This document shows, piece after piece, positions 47,511 to 58,304 of a DNA stretch of 64,000 nt (positions are counted from its first letter, which is position 1; each line of letters opens with the position of its first letter). The stretch is taken from assembly GCA_963932465.1 (NCBI GenBank), contig OZ010792.1, positions 18,741,701 to 18,805,700 on the forward strand, in the 5' to 3' direction. The notes beneath the pieces are model-generated. The model saw only the letters and a list, made by a program, of their open reading frames with translations, ran no database searches and had not been told where the DNA came from. The position numbers were made by a program, and so were the translations under genes. The stretch is from Maratus speciosus (taxonomy: Eukaryota > Arthropoda > Arachnida > Araneae > Salticidae).

Positions 47511-47604
47511 GCCCAGGCTGGGAATCGAACCCAGATCCTTGGCTTACAAGGCCAATGCTTTTCCGTTTAAGCCGTTAATGCTTTTCCGTTAAGCCCGTTT
47601 GGGC
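47511..47604 (-). pseudogene. Rearranged tRNA-Thr copy
   Basis: The 3' half (anticodon and T arms) is identical to 47236-47306. The 5' half is replaced by a duplicated ACGGAAAAGCATT word, and the acceptor is changed to GCCCAAACGGGC. No proper D arm or acceptor can form. Confidence 0.75.
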
Positions 47605-47836
47605 ATTTTTTCGCATAATAGACCATTTGTTTAATTTTGGCAACTCAAGTACTCCATTTATATAGAAAGTAAAGGGAAAATAGTTGAAAAATAGCAATTA
47701 TATCTTTTTGTTTCCATTTTCTCATAACAACCGAAAGAAAATGTAATTAAAGTACGTGCTATTTTGAAAAAATATAAACGAATAATTTCTGTTAGAACAT
47801 GGAGCTATTATAAACTACATTTAATTTTAAGTATCT

Positions 47837-48115
47837 GTAGACGCTTTCAGTGTGACGTCAGTCATGACGTTTTGTTTGTAAACTTAACCAAACAAACGGT
47901 TGCTATGCGTCATTTCTTTTTAAATATAAATTGTGGAAAATATTACCAGTACGTATCAAGCATCAAAACATTTAGATGTGAGATATAGATATAAGCACAC
48001 AAACAAAATAGAAAATACAACACACAAACAAAATAGAAAATACAACATAGCAACCGTTTGTTTGGAGTCAGTTTCCAACCAAATCGTCATGACTGACATC
48101 AGGACTGAAATCGCC
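47837..48115. mobile_element. Nested foldback MITE in repeat B
   Basis: The left arm (CTTTCAGTGTGACGTCAGTC, ATGACGTTTTG, AACCAAACAAACGGTTGCTA) is mirrored on the right (AACATAGCAACCGTTTGTTT, CGTCATGACTGACATCAGG). The matching point in the other repeat B copy (about 57186-57195) lacks it. Target duplication is probably TA. Confidence 0.7.
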
Positions 48116-48445
48116 TATATTAATGTTACAAAGAAATGAATGCCTATGAATCATTAGATAGCCTTTTTTTGTCGAGTTTCTTTAGTGACGGCATCTTTTT
48201 TCTGCATTTGTGTATTATTTTGCGATAGTGACATCCTTATGCATGCTTTACTGTAGATGTTTAAGAGTGGATCGTAAATGTGGAATTCTTAAGCGGATGT
48301 GAATGACGTCATTTTACATAAAATGAAAGTGTGTGCTTTAAGTCTTAAAATTTAAATACGTTTTGTACTATTTATATATACATTTTTTTTCATTGGGGGC
48401 GACACTAAATTCTGAAAAAGCAGAATTCCTGTTTTCCAGTAGTTA

Positions 48446-49045
48446 TTATTTATTTATTTTTTATTTATTTATTTTTTTTTAATTTTACTTTTATAACGGG
48501 CATAAAAATAAGTAAGTTCGTATTTTTAAATAAATTCGTTTACAAATTCTGGTGTCAGTCCTTCATTTCATCAGTTTATAAACAGAATTAATTACACCGC
48601 GCCGGAAAAGGTTTAGGAGAGAGACACAATTTTCTTTTAATTTTTTACAGCTGAGAAGAAATGACACATATATTTTTAAAATTAGCCAAAGTACTGTAAA
48701 ATAATAAATGTGCCTTATTTTTAGTATGTTGCGATAACAAAGCTTTCACAAATATTATTAATATTTCTAATTTATGTGCTTGAAGTGTTTATTTAATTCT
48801 TATTTTTATATTCTACACAAAACTCACCAGTTATTTTAGCTTCAGAATAAATACATAAGATGTTTTTAGTATGAGAGATGCACTCTCTTATATAGAATTC
48901 TTGAGTGGGCACGTTTCCTCCAATTTTCCCCAAACATCACATATAATTATATTTTGAATAATTTGCTTTATTAACAGAAGTTATTATTCCTGATATGATT
49001 TGTTAAAAAAATATTTTTTAAGAGTCTGTTCAGGAAAACTTAAAT
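48446..49045. other. No gene recognised
   Basis: AT-rich; nothing identified. Confidence 0.4.
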
Positions 49046-49049
49046 TTAA

Positions 49050-49248
49050 CACTAGAAAAACGGGAAATTTTACTCAAGTTTTGTAAAAATATTTAATACC
49101 CGAATTTTTATTTAAAAATGTTTATCTTATTTAATTTGCCATTTTTCCACTTGTGTCTTTGCAACTTATTGTATAAAAAAATTTCCGGCTCGAACCGAAA
49201 TATATCCTATGGTTGGGGCCAAAATGGTCCCTCACTGTCATTCTAGTG
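49050..49248. mobile_element. piggyBac-like MITE, subfamily A variant (199 bp)
   Basis: TTAA at 49046-49049 and 49249-49252. Ends CACTAGAA and TTCTAGTG are perfect inverted tips, and the interior AATTTTACTCAAGTTTTG matches 11702-11901. The tip differs from the usual CCC. Confidence 0.7.
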
Positions 49249-49382
49249 TTAAATTAAACCTACACCAGAATTTTCTTATGACTATTTTGGATAAACTAAT
49301 AGTTATATATTTGTTTATGCTTAAAAAATGTTTTAAAATAAAAAAAAAAGTTTCCCTGATATAAAAAACAAAAGTAACTAAA

Positions 49383-49579
49383 CCCTCTGCTTACCAGACG
49401 GGTCCATGGGCCCGTCTGGTTTATTCAAAATATTTTTTCAAACCAGAATTTTTTAAAAGTAAATTAAATATAAAAACTAGACAATAATAGATTAAATGAA
49501 TAAGCTAAATAGTTTTGAATGCAAGAACTCTTGATCATATTTTTTTTTAACTTGAGTAAAATTTCTGGTAGATTTAGGG
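49383..49579 (-). mobile_element. piggyBac-like MITE, subfamily A
   Basis: Ends CCCTCTGCTTACCAGACG and CTGGTAGATTTAGGG. Right TTAA at 49580-49583; left site mutated to CTAA. Carries the palindrome GGGTCCATGGGCCC. Confidence 0.65.
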
Positions 49580-49692
49580 TTAATTTTCAAAAGGTTTAAC
49601 ATTTCACTGGAGCATTTTATGACCATATACATATTTTACAGGCTTTTAAAACAACTTGAGATTTCGCGTATGCGTGTTTTGTGATTGTAAAT

Positions 49693-49841
49693 CTAATGTC
49701 AGACGAACGTCTTTTTGCACGCTTTTTTCCCTACATATTTACTACATTTTTTATATCATCCTTACAGAATGCCACTACCATTGTGTAGGGTTGATATGTA
49801 GGAAAAAAAAGCGTGCAAAACGACGTTCGTCTGACATTAGC
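49693..49841. mobile_element. Foldback MITE (about 149 bp)
   Basis: TAATGTCAGACGAACGTC and TTTGCACGCTTTTTTCCCTA are mirrored at about 49794-49840. The loop is about 55 bases. The 81-codon ORF across it is a shadow. Confidence 0.8.
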
Positions 49842-49899
49842 CTAATTCTGAATTTTCTCTCTATTTTCGGGAGCGTCGAAATGGGGGAAACTTCAATTT

Positions 49900-50669
49900 A
49901 ATTGGATATTTAGCTTTTGATTGATTTCGGATCTTGTTACTAAACAAGGATTGGCCGAAACGTGAGTTAAAGGTTACCAGTTTCGCCTCCATTTTTATTC
50001 AGAAATTTCAAAAACCAGAAATTAATTGTAGTATTTTTTGCTTTATTTAATAAAAAAATTTTCGTGATTTCATAAAGTAAAATTTTTTTCGAAACGTGAG
50101 GTGTAAGTTTTTTAATTAATATAGTTGTTAAAGAAAGTTGTTAAATTAATTTTCGAATAAAAAGGGAGGCCAAATTGCCAACCCTACCTCGAAGCATCAC
50201 AAACCACAAATAACGTATAGTTGCGCAATCATCATCAATTTTCTATCCCAAAATTAATTCAAATTTGAGGCTTAACCCCTTATCTATAGCAGTCAACATA
50301 TCTTAATTACTCCGTAGTCTGATCCAGGGAAAATATGTTTTCAACTGGAAATTTTATTTAATCAAAAATTTTAATATGAAATCCAGTAGACACCATTAAA
50401 AAACGAGTTGCATTTCCTTATATACACTTTCCGGTATTAAACATGTTTTTCTTGAATAAAATTCCGGAATAATTAATTATTGGCATCTATGCCTTATCTT
50501 ATTCTTCGGGACGAGCCTCACATATACGTGACGAATAAAGTAATCAAAAACCTTGATTATTTCCACCAGTTATTTTTGATTGCGAACTTTGTCTTGTTTA
50601 ATCAGAGCATTTCTGTGATTGAATTAGGCAAAAAATTCTGTTTTAAAAAACCGGTGACAAAGATTTAAG
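49900..50669. other. No gene; worn TTAA-MITE-like sequence
   Basis: From 50273 the text TTAACCCCTTATCTATAGCAG resembles the tip of the 6482-8012 element. 50560-50665 (CCACCAGTTATTTTTGATTG ... CCGGTGACAAAG) matches the interior of subfamily B. This is probably a mosaic of two worn MITEs. Confidence 0.45.
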
Positions 50670-50910
50670 AAGTCGGAAATTGTGCGTCATACGTGGCAAA
50701 TGAGGTGTGTTCCTACTATAACTAGTTTTATAAACATTCAGATACAATAACTGCTGCACTCTTATGCAAAAATGTATGACTACAAAAATTATTACGATTA
50801 TGTATATGAAGTTCCGTAATACGGAAATAATATGATGTCATCTTAAAAAGGATATAATCACAATGGCAACCTAGAATCATTACCTATCATGAATATCATT
50901 GAATTGAATT

Positions 50911-50929
50911 GCCGGGTTCGATTCCCGGC
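50911..50929 (+). other. tRNA T-arm/B-box hairpin fragment
   Basis: GCCGGGTTCGATTCCCGGC is a perfect T arm with a consensus B box. No A box or acceptor match upstream was found, so it is a tRNA pseudogene or SINE remnant. Confidence 0.6.
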
Positions 50930-50970
50930 ATGGAATCTTTTTTACTATGTTGGGCCTTTGCGCCTCTTAA

Positions 50971-51185
50971 CCCTTTCAGGGGCAAGGCTATTCTGCTCAA
51001 AAAATGTTCAAATAATTAATTCGCACCGCAATTAACAAACAAATTTATTTGAAAATAATCAACAGTTTTTTTTTTTTCACGTATATTATGAAATCGAAAT
51101 TGTACTAAAAAATTACTGGTGCCATATGGTAATTCAGGCATTAAAATTAACCGTTTGCAGACTGCAAACAGCGCCCCTCAAAGGG
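50971..51185. mobile_element. piggyBac-like MITE, subfamily C
   Basis: Left TTAA 50967-50970, ends CCCTTTCAGGGGCAAGG and GCGCCCCTCAAAGGG; right site mutated to CTAA. Inverted relative to the copy starting at 51518. Confidence 0.7.
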
Positions 51186-51517
51186 CTAAGCAATTACTTT
51201 GAAAATTTGATTTTCATTTGAAATATTGTATGCAAGGCGAATTTTTCTCTCTGGAATAATTTCCATGTATTAATATCCTTGAATTAATTATGTATGATAG
51301 CATTTAATAGAATGAAGAAAACTTTTATTAATATCTTTTTAACTTTGGATTCGATTTTCATAAAATTTGAAATGACTCGACAAAATTCTGAAAAGATTAT
51401 ATATATCAAATTTCAAGCTATTCGGTTCGGTAGTTTTTGTAATGTTATATGCGGACAATCAAACAATCTGAATTTTTTTTTTTAATGTAACCTACGCTTA
51501 TCTGGCGCGACTCTTAA

Positions 51518-51700
51518 CCCTTTCAGGGGCACCATTTGCAGTCTCCAAACGCTTAATTTCAATGCCCAAACTGACAAATGGCACCGGTAATTTTTTAGTA
51601 CAATTCCAATCTCATATTATTCGTGAAGAAAAGCTTTTCATTATTTTCTAAATAAATTTGTTCGTAAATTGCGGTGTGAATTAATTATTTGAACATTTTT
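51518..51700. mobile_element. piggyBac-like MITE, subfamily C, truncated
   Basis: Left TTAA (51514-51517), then CCCTTTCAGGGGCACCATTT. Its interior matches 50971-51185 in reverse as far as TTATTTGAACATTTTT near 51701, where the adjoining palindrome begins. The last 30 or so bases and the right TTAA are missing. Confidence 0.65.
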
Positions 51701-51701
51701 G

Positions 51702-52665
51702 GAGAAATTACCGTAGAAGCAAGTCACTTGCACCACACAATTGATAATAAAATCTATTTTTAAATGATGTATATAAAATTGTCTTAGGGGGCCATCTACA
51801 TATCAAAACGAACCGTGACTTTGTTTTTGTCAATAGCGGTACGCAATTCTGACAGCATACAACCATCAATTAGCCTAAAAACAAATTTTTATGCAATTCG
51901 TACGATAAGTTTCCGAGAAATTAATTATTTTAAAACGAGCGTATTTTAGGGGCTGTATCCAAATTGAAGTTCGGTACTCGATTGTTGACCGAGAGAGTCC
52001 CCTTCTTGATCAAGGCATCTTAAGCGCCGTTCAAGCAGTCATTGAGGACTGTTAGATTACAGGATAAAAGCAATTTCAAAATATCTAGTCACAAACAATC
52101 ATTTTGCCGTTTTTTAAGCATAAATTGAAAACTACTTGAAAGAAAAATGTGAAAATTTGAATTTCCATAAAGCAGGACTTTATAAATCTAAATCCATCAA
52201 AAAAATTATAAGTTGCAATTCATAATTTTTTCGAATGTTAATTTCATAATTCTTAATTCATATAATGAAATTATAAAAATTGCAAATTCAACATATTTAT
52301 GCATGGGTATTTTAGTATTATTGCTACAGAAAAAATTAGCACATTAGGAGTATAATTGCAGGATATATTAATAAAAATATGAAAATGTTATTTAACATTA
52401 GAAGCGCTAAATTTTGAATGTCTATAATTCAAAAACTTATCATTCAAATGACTTGAAATTTGGTGCCTAGGTATAGCTTTAACCGAAGATTTGAAATATC
52501 TTGTTAAAATTGGATATTGCCATTGCAAAAAAAAGGAAGTTTGTGTTCGTTTAATATGTAGATGGCCCCCTAAGAAAATTGTATATACATCATTTAAAAG
52601 TGGACTTCATTTACAATCGTTCGGTACCAGTAACGTTCTTCTACGATAATTTGATGAGGTGTTAG
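51702..52665. mobile_element. Nested foldback element with TTAGGGGGCCATCTACATAT arms
   Basis: The inner inverted pair TTAGGGGGCCATCTACATAT (about 51786) and ATATGTAGATGGCCCCCTAA (about 52554-52573) is near perfect. Inversion continues outward through AAATGATGTATATA to about 51702 and 52665 with more mismatches. The roughly 730-base interior has no ORF. Confidence 0.7.
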
Positions 52666-53027
52666 TAGGGGGTGTTTACTTTTTTTTCCCACGACTGTAC
52701 AGTTAGAGATAAAGCGTGACGTAATTTTTCGGCAGTCAGTATTGTTCTATTATTTGAACAAATCGTAAAAATAATATCATATATATTACATATTAAGTTT
52801 TAACAATTTTCAGAAACGTAAAAAAGAAATTCACTCTTAGTTTTTTATTTTATAAGAAATCATTTCACTCAAATTTCCATTAACGATCAGCGGCCAAAAA
52901 TATGAACTTTGTTTTGTGTGCGAATTTTTATTTTTTTCCCATTTTTTTTTTTCAATTCCTAATAATATAAAATAAAGTAAAAGCTTATTTTTTTCTCACC
53001 ATACAAAATCTTCCCTGATGAGGTTAA

Positions 53028-53462
53028 GGGTGTTCTCAAATCCAAAAGGGCAATTTTCTGACATAAGTTTTAATTTATTTTTGTTCGAAAATGCATGAAA
53101 CTAGCAGGTCTTGTTGTTCAGAAAGTATATAATCGAGCTATTTTTTCCGTGTTTTTGCAAACGCAATAGATCTTTCAGAAAATAGTGTCAAAGTGGACGT
53201 TTTGAACGGAAGTTCCCGAAGAAAGCAGAAAAACCAGTCCGTGAAGGGCGAAAGTCGTGTTTGTCCCGTGATCAAAAACGCTTATAACTCAATAGGTAAT
53301 TTATTGATCAAAAAATGAAAAAAAAAAAAAAAAAAAAACAGTTCAATTCCAAATCACTTCCATGGCCAGGCTTTCCAATTTTATATCTTTCTGCTAAAAA
53401 ATGAATTTTGTAAATGTGTCAAAACGTTTTGCGCTTGTTGAGGAGAGCAGTTAAGAACAGCC
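53028..53462. mobile_element. Possible TTAA-flanked element (435 bp)
   Basis: TTAA at 53024-53027 and 53463-53466, with tips GGGTGTTCTCAAATCC and GAGCAGTTAAGAACAGCC imperfectly inverted. Contains an A19 run at about 53319. The tip lacks the CCC seen in the others. Confidence 0.45.
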
Positions 53463-53653
53463 TTAAGGGGTTAAAATCAATTCGAACTGGAAGTAATAAA
53501 TGTCGGACTTAGAAACAACACGGACTTGACACGGACAATTTGAATTTTTGAGTATTAGATTTAAAAACTACGGGGTGGGGGGGGTGGGGGGGAATGAGAA
53601 TTTTAATTTTAAATTTTGAATTTTAGTACGATTTTCTTTTCTTATCTTGCTTA

Positions 53654-54106
53654 CTGGGTGTCCTAAAAAGGGCTGACTGATTTTAAAATTCAATCACTCG
53701 CAAACAGTGACAGACATTTAAAAAACTCTTGCAGGAGGGTTATGTATGAGGTGAGGAGTTTTTTTAACGTGGTTCTCGAATTTAGTTCGAATTACAAACT
53801 ATAGATGTCGCTGCAAGCAATAGACGCTAAATTCAAGCTGGATTTTTTGCCTTTCTCTTCTCCCATGCCAAAAAAAGAAGATTAAAATGTATTGAGTGGG
53901 TCCCGAAGTACCAAAAATCGGACCTGGATTTAGCGCATATTGCTCGCAGCGCCATCTATTGTTTTTAATTCGAACTAAATTCTATAATCACGGTAAACAA
54001 ACTCCTGACATCATACATAAACCACCTGCAATAATTTTTTAAATATCTGTCACCGTTTGCAAGTTATTGAATATTAAAATCAGCCAGTCCTTTTTAGGGC
54101 AGCCGG
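53654..54106. mobile_element. Foldback element with CTGGGTGTCC ends, copy 2
   Basis: TA at 53652-53653 and 54107-54108. Colinear with 46109-46542, including TTGCAGGAGGGTTATG and GCGCCATCTATTG, at clearly lower identity. An older copy. Confidence 0.85.
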
Positions 54107-54189
54107 TATATAATCCATAATTTGTTCAATAAATTTTTAACGAAAAGAATAATATCATAATTAATCAGTTTCTGCAAATTTCATCAATT

Positions 54190-54620
54190 TGGATTATTTG
54201 AATTCACTTGAGCATTCTTAAATAACACTTTTCATGCTTAACTGAACAACTCTTACATAAGAACAATTTCTGAACCGCATTAAACAGAAAAATTTCTGGC
54301 CACGTTAATTCTGAAAGCTGATAGTTGTTCATTGCTATTTTGCGTTTGCGGTTCGTTAGGCAGAAACCAATTACTTTATGGAATTCGCAAACGCCATTCA
54401 AGAAATATTTCTGAAGAAAATTTCTGTAAACTGTTCTGGAATGCAATTCTTTAAACACTTTATTAAGTATTTTAAAAAACGATTCAGTAGAGCAATAAAC
54501 CAGTTTTATTCCATTATGTTTCGTGAATTTTTTTTTTATATCTCAAGCTATTCTGTTTTACTTGCGATTTATCTTTAATGGGCTTGTTTTGAGTAGCTTG
54601 GAAACGTTTCGGTAGTACAC
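54190..54620 (+). repeat. Dispersed repeat D, distant copy
   Basis: Colinear with 61760-62945 units: AACTGAACAACTCTTACATAAG, GAACCGCATTAAACAGAAA, CAATTACTTTATGGAATTCG and AACGATTCAGTAGAG. Diverged by perhaps a quarter of positions. No intact frame. Confidence 0.75.
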
Positions 54621-54702
54621 AAAATATTTGGGTTGATAGTGCCCCTTTAAAAAATTTATTTTAGAATTATGTACATTTTTTAAAAATATAAAACGTATTA
54701 TA

Positions 54703-54879
54703 TTGGGTTAGTACGGGTACCGTTATTTTCAAGGCCAAATATCAGTATTTCTTTAAAGAAAAATAAATCTAGCTTAAACGGACGAAATTTTGCATTATTT
54801 AAGGAGAAATTTTCCATAAGAAAATACTGGTACAGAAGAATTTCTTAGTCTGGAAATTCAAGCACCCGTACGAACCCTG
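54703..54879. mobile_element. CAGGGTTCGTAC MITE, copy 2 (177 bp)
   Basis: Same length and body as 16131-16307. The flanks duplicate TTATA (54698-54702, 54880-54884). The left tip is mutated (TTGGGTTAGTAC), the right tip intact. Confidence 0.85.
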
Positions 54880-54924
54880 TTATAAATGGCCCATTTTTCG
54901 ATAAGATAGTTTAACCAAAAGCTG

Positions 54925-55135
54925 TAGAAATATCTCTAGAAGTTCAACAGAAATATATGTAGAGCTTCTGTAAGAATATCTACAGAAATAATATAGAGCT
55001 TCTATAAAAATATGTATAGAATTTTATATAGAGATTCTATAAAAAAATATCTAGAAACATGTATAGAGCTTCTATGGAAATATGTGTGTATAGCTTTTTA
55101 AAAACATGCTTAGTTATGCTTATAGAGCTTCTATT
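54925..55135. repeat. Short degenerate repeats around TATAGAGCTTCTAT
   Basis: At least five variants of ATATAGAGCTTCTATAAAAA at about 22- to 40-base spacing. Similar TTCTATAGAG words occur at 60238-60435. Confidence 0.6.
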
Positions 55136-56129
55136 TTCTTCCTGTCACTATTTTTCTTTTTTTGGGGGGGGAGGGGGGGGTGATAAAAAATAACTCGTCA
55201 GATAGCACAAAGATATAGGCCAACATCAAAATGCAAAGCAGCTGACATTAAAATTGGCCCAGGGTTGCCAGATTGGACTTCACTTATGTTTAAAAATTCC
55301 CAATTCGTGCCAGAAATTATTAAAAAAGTATTTTTTGCATTTTAATGACAAAAATTTTGTGATAACTTAAAATACAGCTTCTTATTTTCAAAATTTCCGG
55401 AATGTATGTGAAATTTCGAAAAAAAAAAGTAAAATCAGAAACCAAACGGGCAAACCACAATTGGCCGGGAGCAAGGGGAATATATGTTTATAAGAAGGTT
55501 TCTATAAAAGTGGTAGGAGTACATTTTTTTGTTAGTGAAGAAAAAAATTTCTGGCAGAATTACCATTTAAGGCGACCGGGTAAGCGAAATTCAACCAAAA
55601 AATCGATTTTTACTTTTTTATATCATTAAATATTTTAAACTATTATATTTTCAACGATGTATTACACATGTTTATATATTATGTTACCGGCCAAACCCGA
55701 TTTCAGGCAAAACTAGATTCGCCTAGGCCAAACTAGTTTATCCTAACGCGCATCGGAAAAACTAGTTTTTCCTAGGCCAAACTAGTTTATCCTAACGGCC
55801 ATAGGATAAACTAGATTTTCCTAGGCCAAACTAGTTTATCCTGACGCCCATAGGATAAACTAGTTTTTCCTAGGCTAAACTAGTTTGGCCTAACGCTCAT
55901 ACGATAAACTAGTTTAGCTTGCTATTCATTGGTCTGAACTAGTTTATCCTAGGCCGATCTAGTTTATCTTAGGCCAGTTCAATTTGTCGTGCATTTATTG
56001 TTCCCAAAGACCACTTCGGCGCCAACCTTCTAGTTTATCCTAGGCCAATTCAATCTGACGTGCTTTAATTGATGCCAACCAGTGTTAAGCAGGCTCACAC
56101 ACACACACACACAGAAAAAGAAAAGAAAA

Positions 56130-56400
56130 CGAACTAATCCAAACTCTAATTCAGTTTCTCAAAAATGAGTCAAATTCATTCTCAAATTCAAAAATTTTCA
56201 AACGAATCCGCTCAACTCAAACAATCTATGGAAGCGAGCGAAGTTCACTAAAAGCTCGTTTTTTTAAATATAATAGAAATTTAGCGTCCAAATTTACAAA
56301 ATTTTGTGAGCAGGTCTTTTGGTTATTCGATGTAAGAGTCTTTACTGGCCCTTCCAACTTTCCTTACCGACACTCGGTCCGGGCTTGGTTTGGGGATTAC
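56130..56400 (-). pseudogene. Mariner relic, 3' end only
   Basis: The reverse complement matches 13720-13990: a C-terminal coding tail containing TKPGPSV, then 3' flanking text with GTGAACTTCGCTCGCTTCC and TCGTTTGAAAATTTTTGAA. Stops interrupt the frame. A CA run adjoins at 56098-56113. Confidence 0.7.
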
Positions 56401-56710
56401 TTTTTTCGAGAGGTTCGGACCGAGATGGACTGGGTCAGAATTTTTTTTCGGCTTAAGTAGGGACTGGACTGCATTCTTTTGGAGGTCTCCACAGTCAGAA
56501 ATTTTCAGTCCAGTTTCCAACCTAGCTCATATGAAAATCATTTGGACCGGCAGGATCTCTGTTCTGTTCAGTAAAAATATCAGTAACATTTGGGCACTGC
56601 CCAATTTTTTTTAATGCACGTATTTTTAAATCGCTATTATTCCACAATTAAATTTATTATTTATTAAATTTATTATTAAATTTATATATTAAATTTATTA
56701 TATTTATTAG

Positions 56711-57525
56711 CCCCGATACGGTATTTCTTTCGGCCAGCAATGAAAGTGTCTCTAAAAAACAACGTTCCATTGTATAAGCCAGCCGTAAAAAAAAAGCAGA
56801 TGCATCAATATACCGCTAAATATTCTACTGCAATTTTTTTAACTTCTAAGCATCGCACATTTTCAATTTGTATACGTCGTAATACGACAAAAAAGTACTT
56901 TTAACTGCAATTTGTTCGAAAATTTCATCTCAATTTATTTTTGAAATATTAATTTTTTTTTGTAGTTTTTAGCGCCATTTGCTTAATGTTGGCAACTCAA
57001 GTTCTCCATTTCTGTAGAAAGCAAAACATAAATAGTTGGAAAATAGTAATTATGTTTTTTTATTGCCATTTTTCCATAACAACCGAAAAAAAGGTAATTA
57101 AAATACGCGCTATTTTGAAAAAATATAAATGAATGATTTCTGATAAAACATGGAGCTACTATAAACTATATTTAATTTTAAGTATCTATATTAATATTAC
57201 AAAAAAATGAAGGCATATGAATCATTAGATAGCCGATTTTTTTGACGAGTTTCTTGAATGACGACATCTCTTTTTTTGGATTTATTTATTATTCAGCGAT
57301 AGTGACGTCCTATGAATACTTTACTGTAGATGCTGTTTAAGACTGGATTGTAAATGAGGAATTATTCAGAGGATGCGAATGATGTCATGTTATATAAAAT
57401 AAAAGCGTGTGTTTTAAGACTTAAAAGTAAAATAAGTTTTGTACTATCTATATTTATATACATTTTTTTTTTCATCGGGGGCGACATTAAATTCTGAAAA
57501 AGCAGAATTCCTGTTTTCTAGTTAT
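56711..57525. repeat. Dispersed repeat B, copy 2 (without the nested insertions)
   Basis: Colinear with 46837-48445 but about 0.7 kb shorter. It provides the empty site for both insertions there. Confidence 0.85.
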
Positions 57526-57587
57526 TTTTATTAATTTTTTTAAGATGAGTAGATGCATTTTTAGGGAATAAAATTAAAGTACGGTAT

Positions 57588-58196
57588 AACCTGAGAAAAA
57601 AAACCTGCCTATGACGGAATCGCGTGTTTAACAAAAAGAAATATGTTGATCTATGTAAAAATGAGGATATTAGTACTTGTAAAAAAATATAATGCATTTA
57701 CAACAGAGATGAACCTTCTAATAAGGAAACCTGCCTATAACAGATTTTTCTTCTTTTCGGTGCAATTCCGTCTTAGAAGATTTTATTGTACAGAATTTTT
57801 TTAATTTTTAAATCTCCAAGCCATAGAATGTGGATTACCGATATTAATGATTCTATTGTAAACTATATTGATTTTTTAATGAATCTCTGTTTGTATGTAA
57901 AGATCTGAATAATTACGAATACCATTAATTTTTTACATGACTTGGAAACTTGAAAATCTGAGAATTTTTATATAGAAAAATCTTCTAAGACGGAATCACA
58001 TAGGAGAGGAAAAAATTTCGTTATAGTTAAGTTGCTTTTTTAGCAAGTCCTTCGTCTCTAGCAAATGTATTGTGTTTTTTTTTTTTTTTCAAACGGATTA
58101 TTATATCCGACTTGCACCGATTTAAAAAAAAAAAAAAAAAAAAAAACCAGTTTAAAACACGATTTCGTCATACGCAGTTTCTTTAACAGGTTTTAT
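57588..58196. mobile_element. Possible element with inverted ACGGAATCGCGTGTTT words
   Basis: ACGGAATCGCGTGTTTAAC near 57615 is mirrored by AAACACGATTTCGTCATACG near 58156, with AACCTG/CAGGTT outside. ACGGAATT-like words recur within. Boundaries unclear. Confidence 0.4.
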
Positions 58197-58304
58197 AGTT
58201 CTGCATCCCCATCTGCATAAATGTATCTGTACTATTCTTTAAAGAGAATTTAAATTGTGGAATAATGGTAGCTTAAAAATATATGTGTTTTAGGCCAAAC
58301 TGGG

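Larger units (their letters stand above)
47203..47621 (-). mobile_element. tRNA-Thr-containing retroposed insertion with 12-bp target duplication
   Basis: Flanked by ACCATTTGTTTA at 47191-47202 and 47622-47633. The paralogous repeat at about 56980-56995 is uninterrupted, an empty site. The 419-bp insert holds a complete tRNA-Thr-like sequence and a rearranged second copy, each preceded on the plus strand by CGAATTTGAATATTTCCAAC. A duplication of this length points to LINE-type retroposition, as for SINEs. Confidence 0.85.
46837..48445. repeat. Dispersed repeat B, copy 1, carrying two nested insertions
   Basis: Colinear with 56711-57525 (shared CTAAGCATCGCACATTTTCA, TGGCAACTCAAGT, GAATCATTAGATAGCC and CTGAAAAAGCAGAATTCCTG). 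This copy is longer because of insertions at 47203-47621 and about 47837-48115. No coding frame. Confidence 0.85.
50670..51480. repeat. Degraded copy of element 1 family with later insertions
   Basis: The left part (CGTGGCAAATGAGGTGTGTT, ACTATAACTAGTTTTATAA) matches 19297-19350. 51345-51470 matches the minisatellite unit and the start of the GGAC tract (ATGCGGACAATC). Between them lie a tRNA T-arm hairpin and a TTAA MITE. The right tip is not recognisable. Confidence 0.65.
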
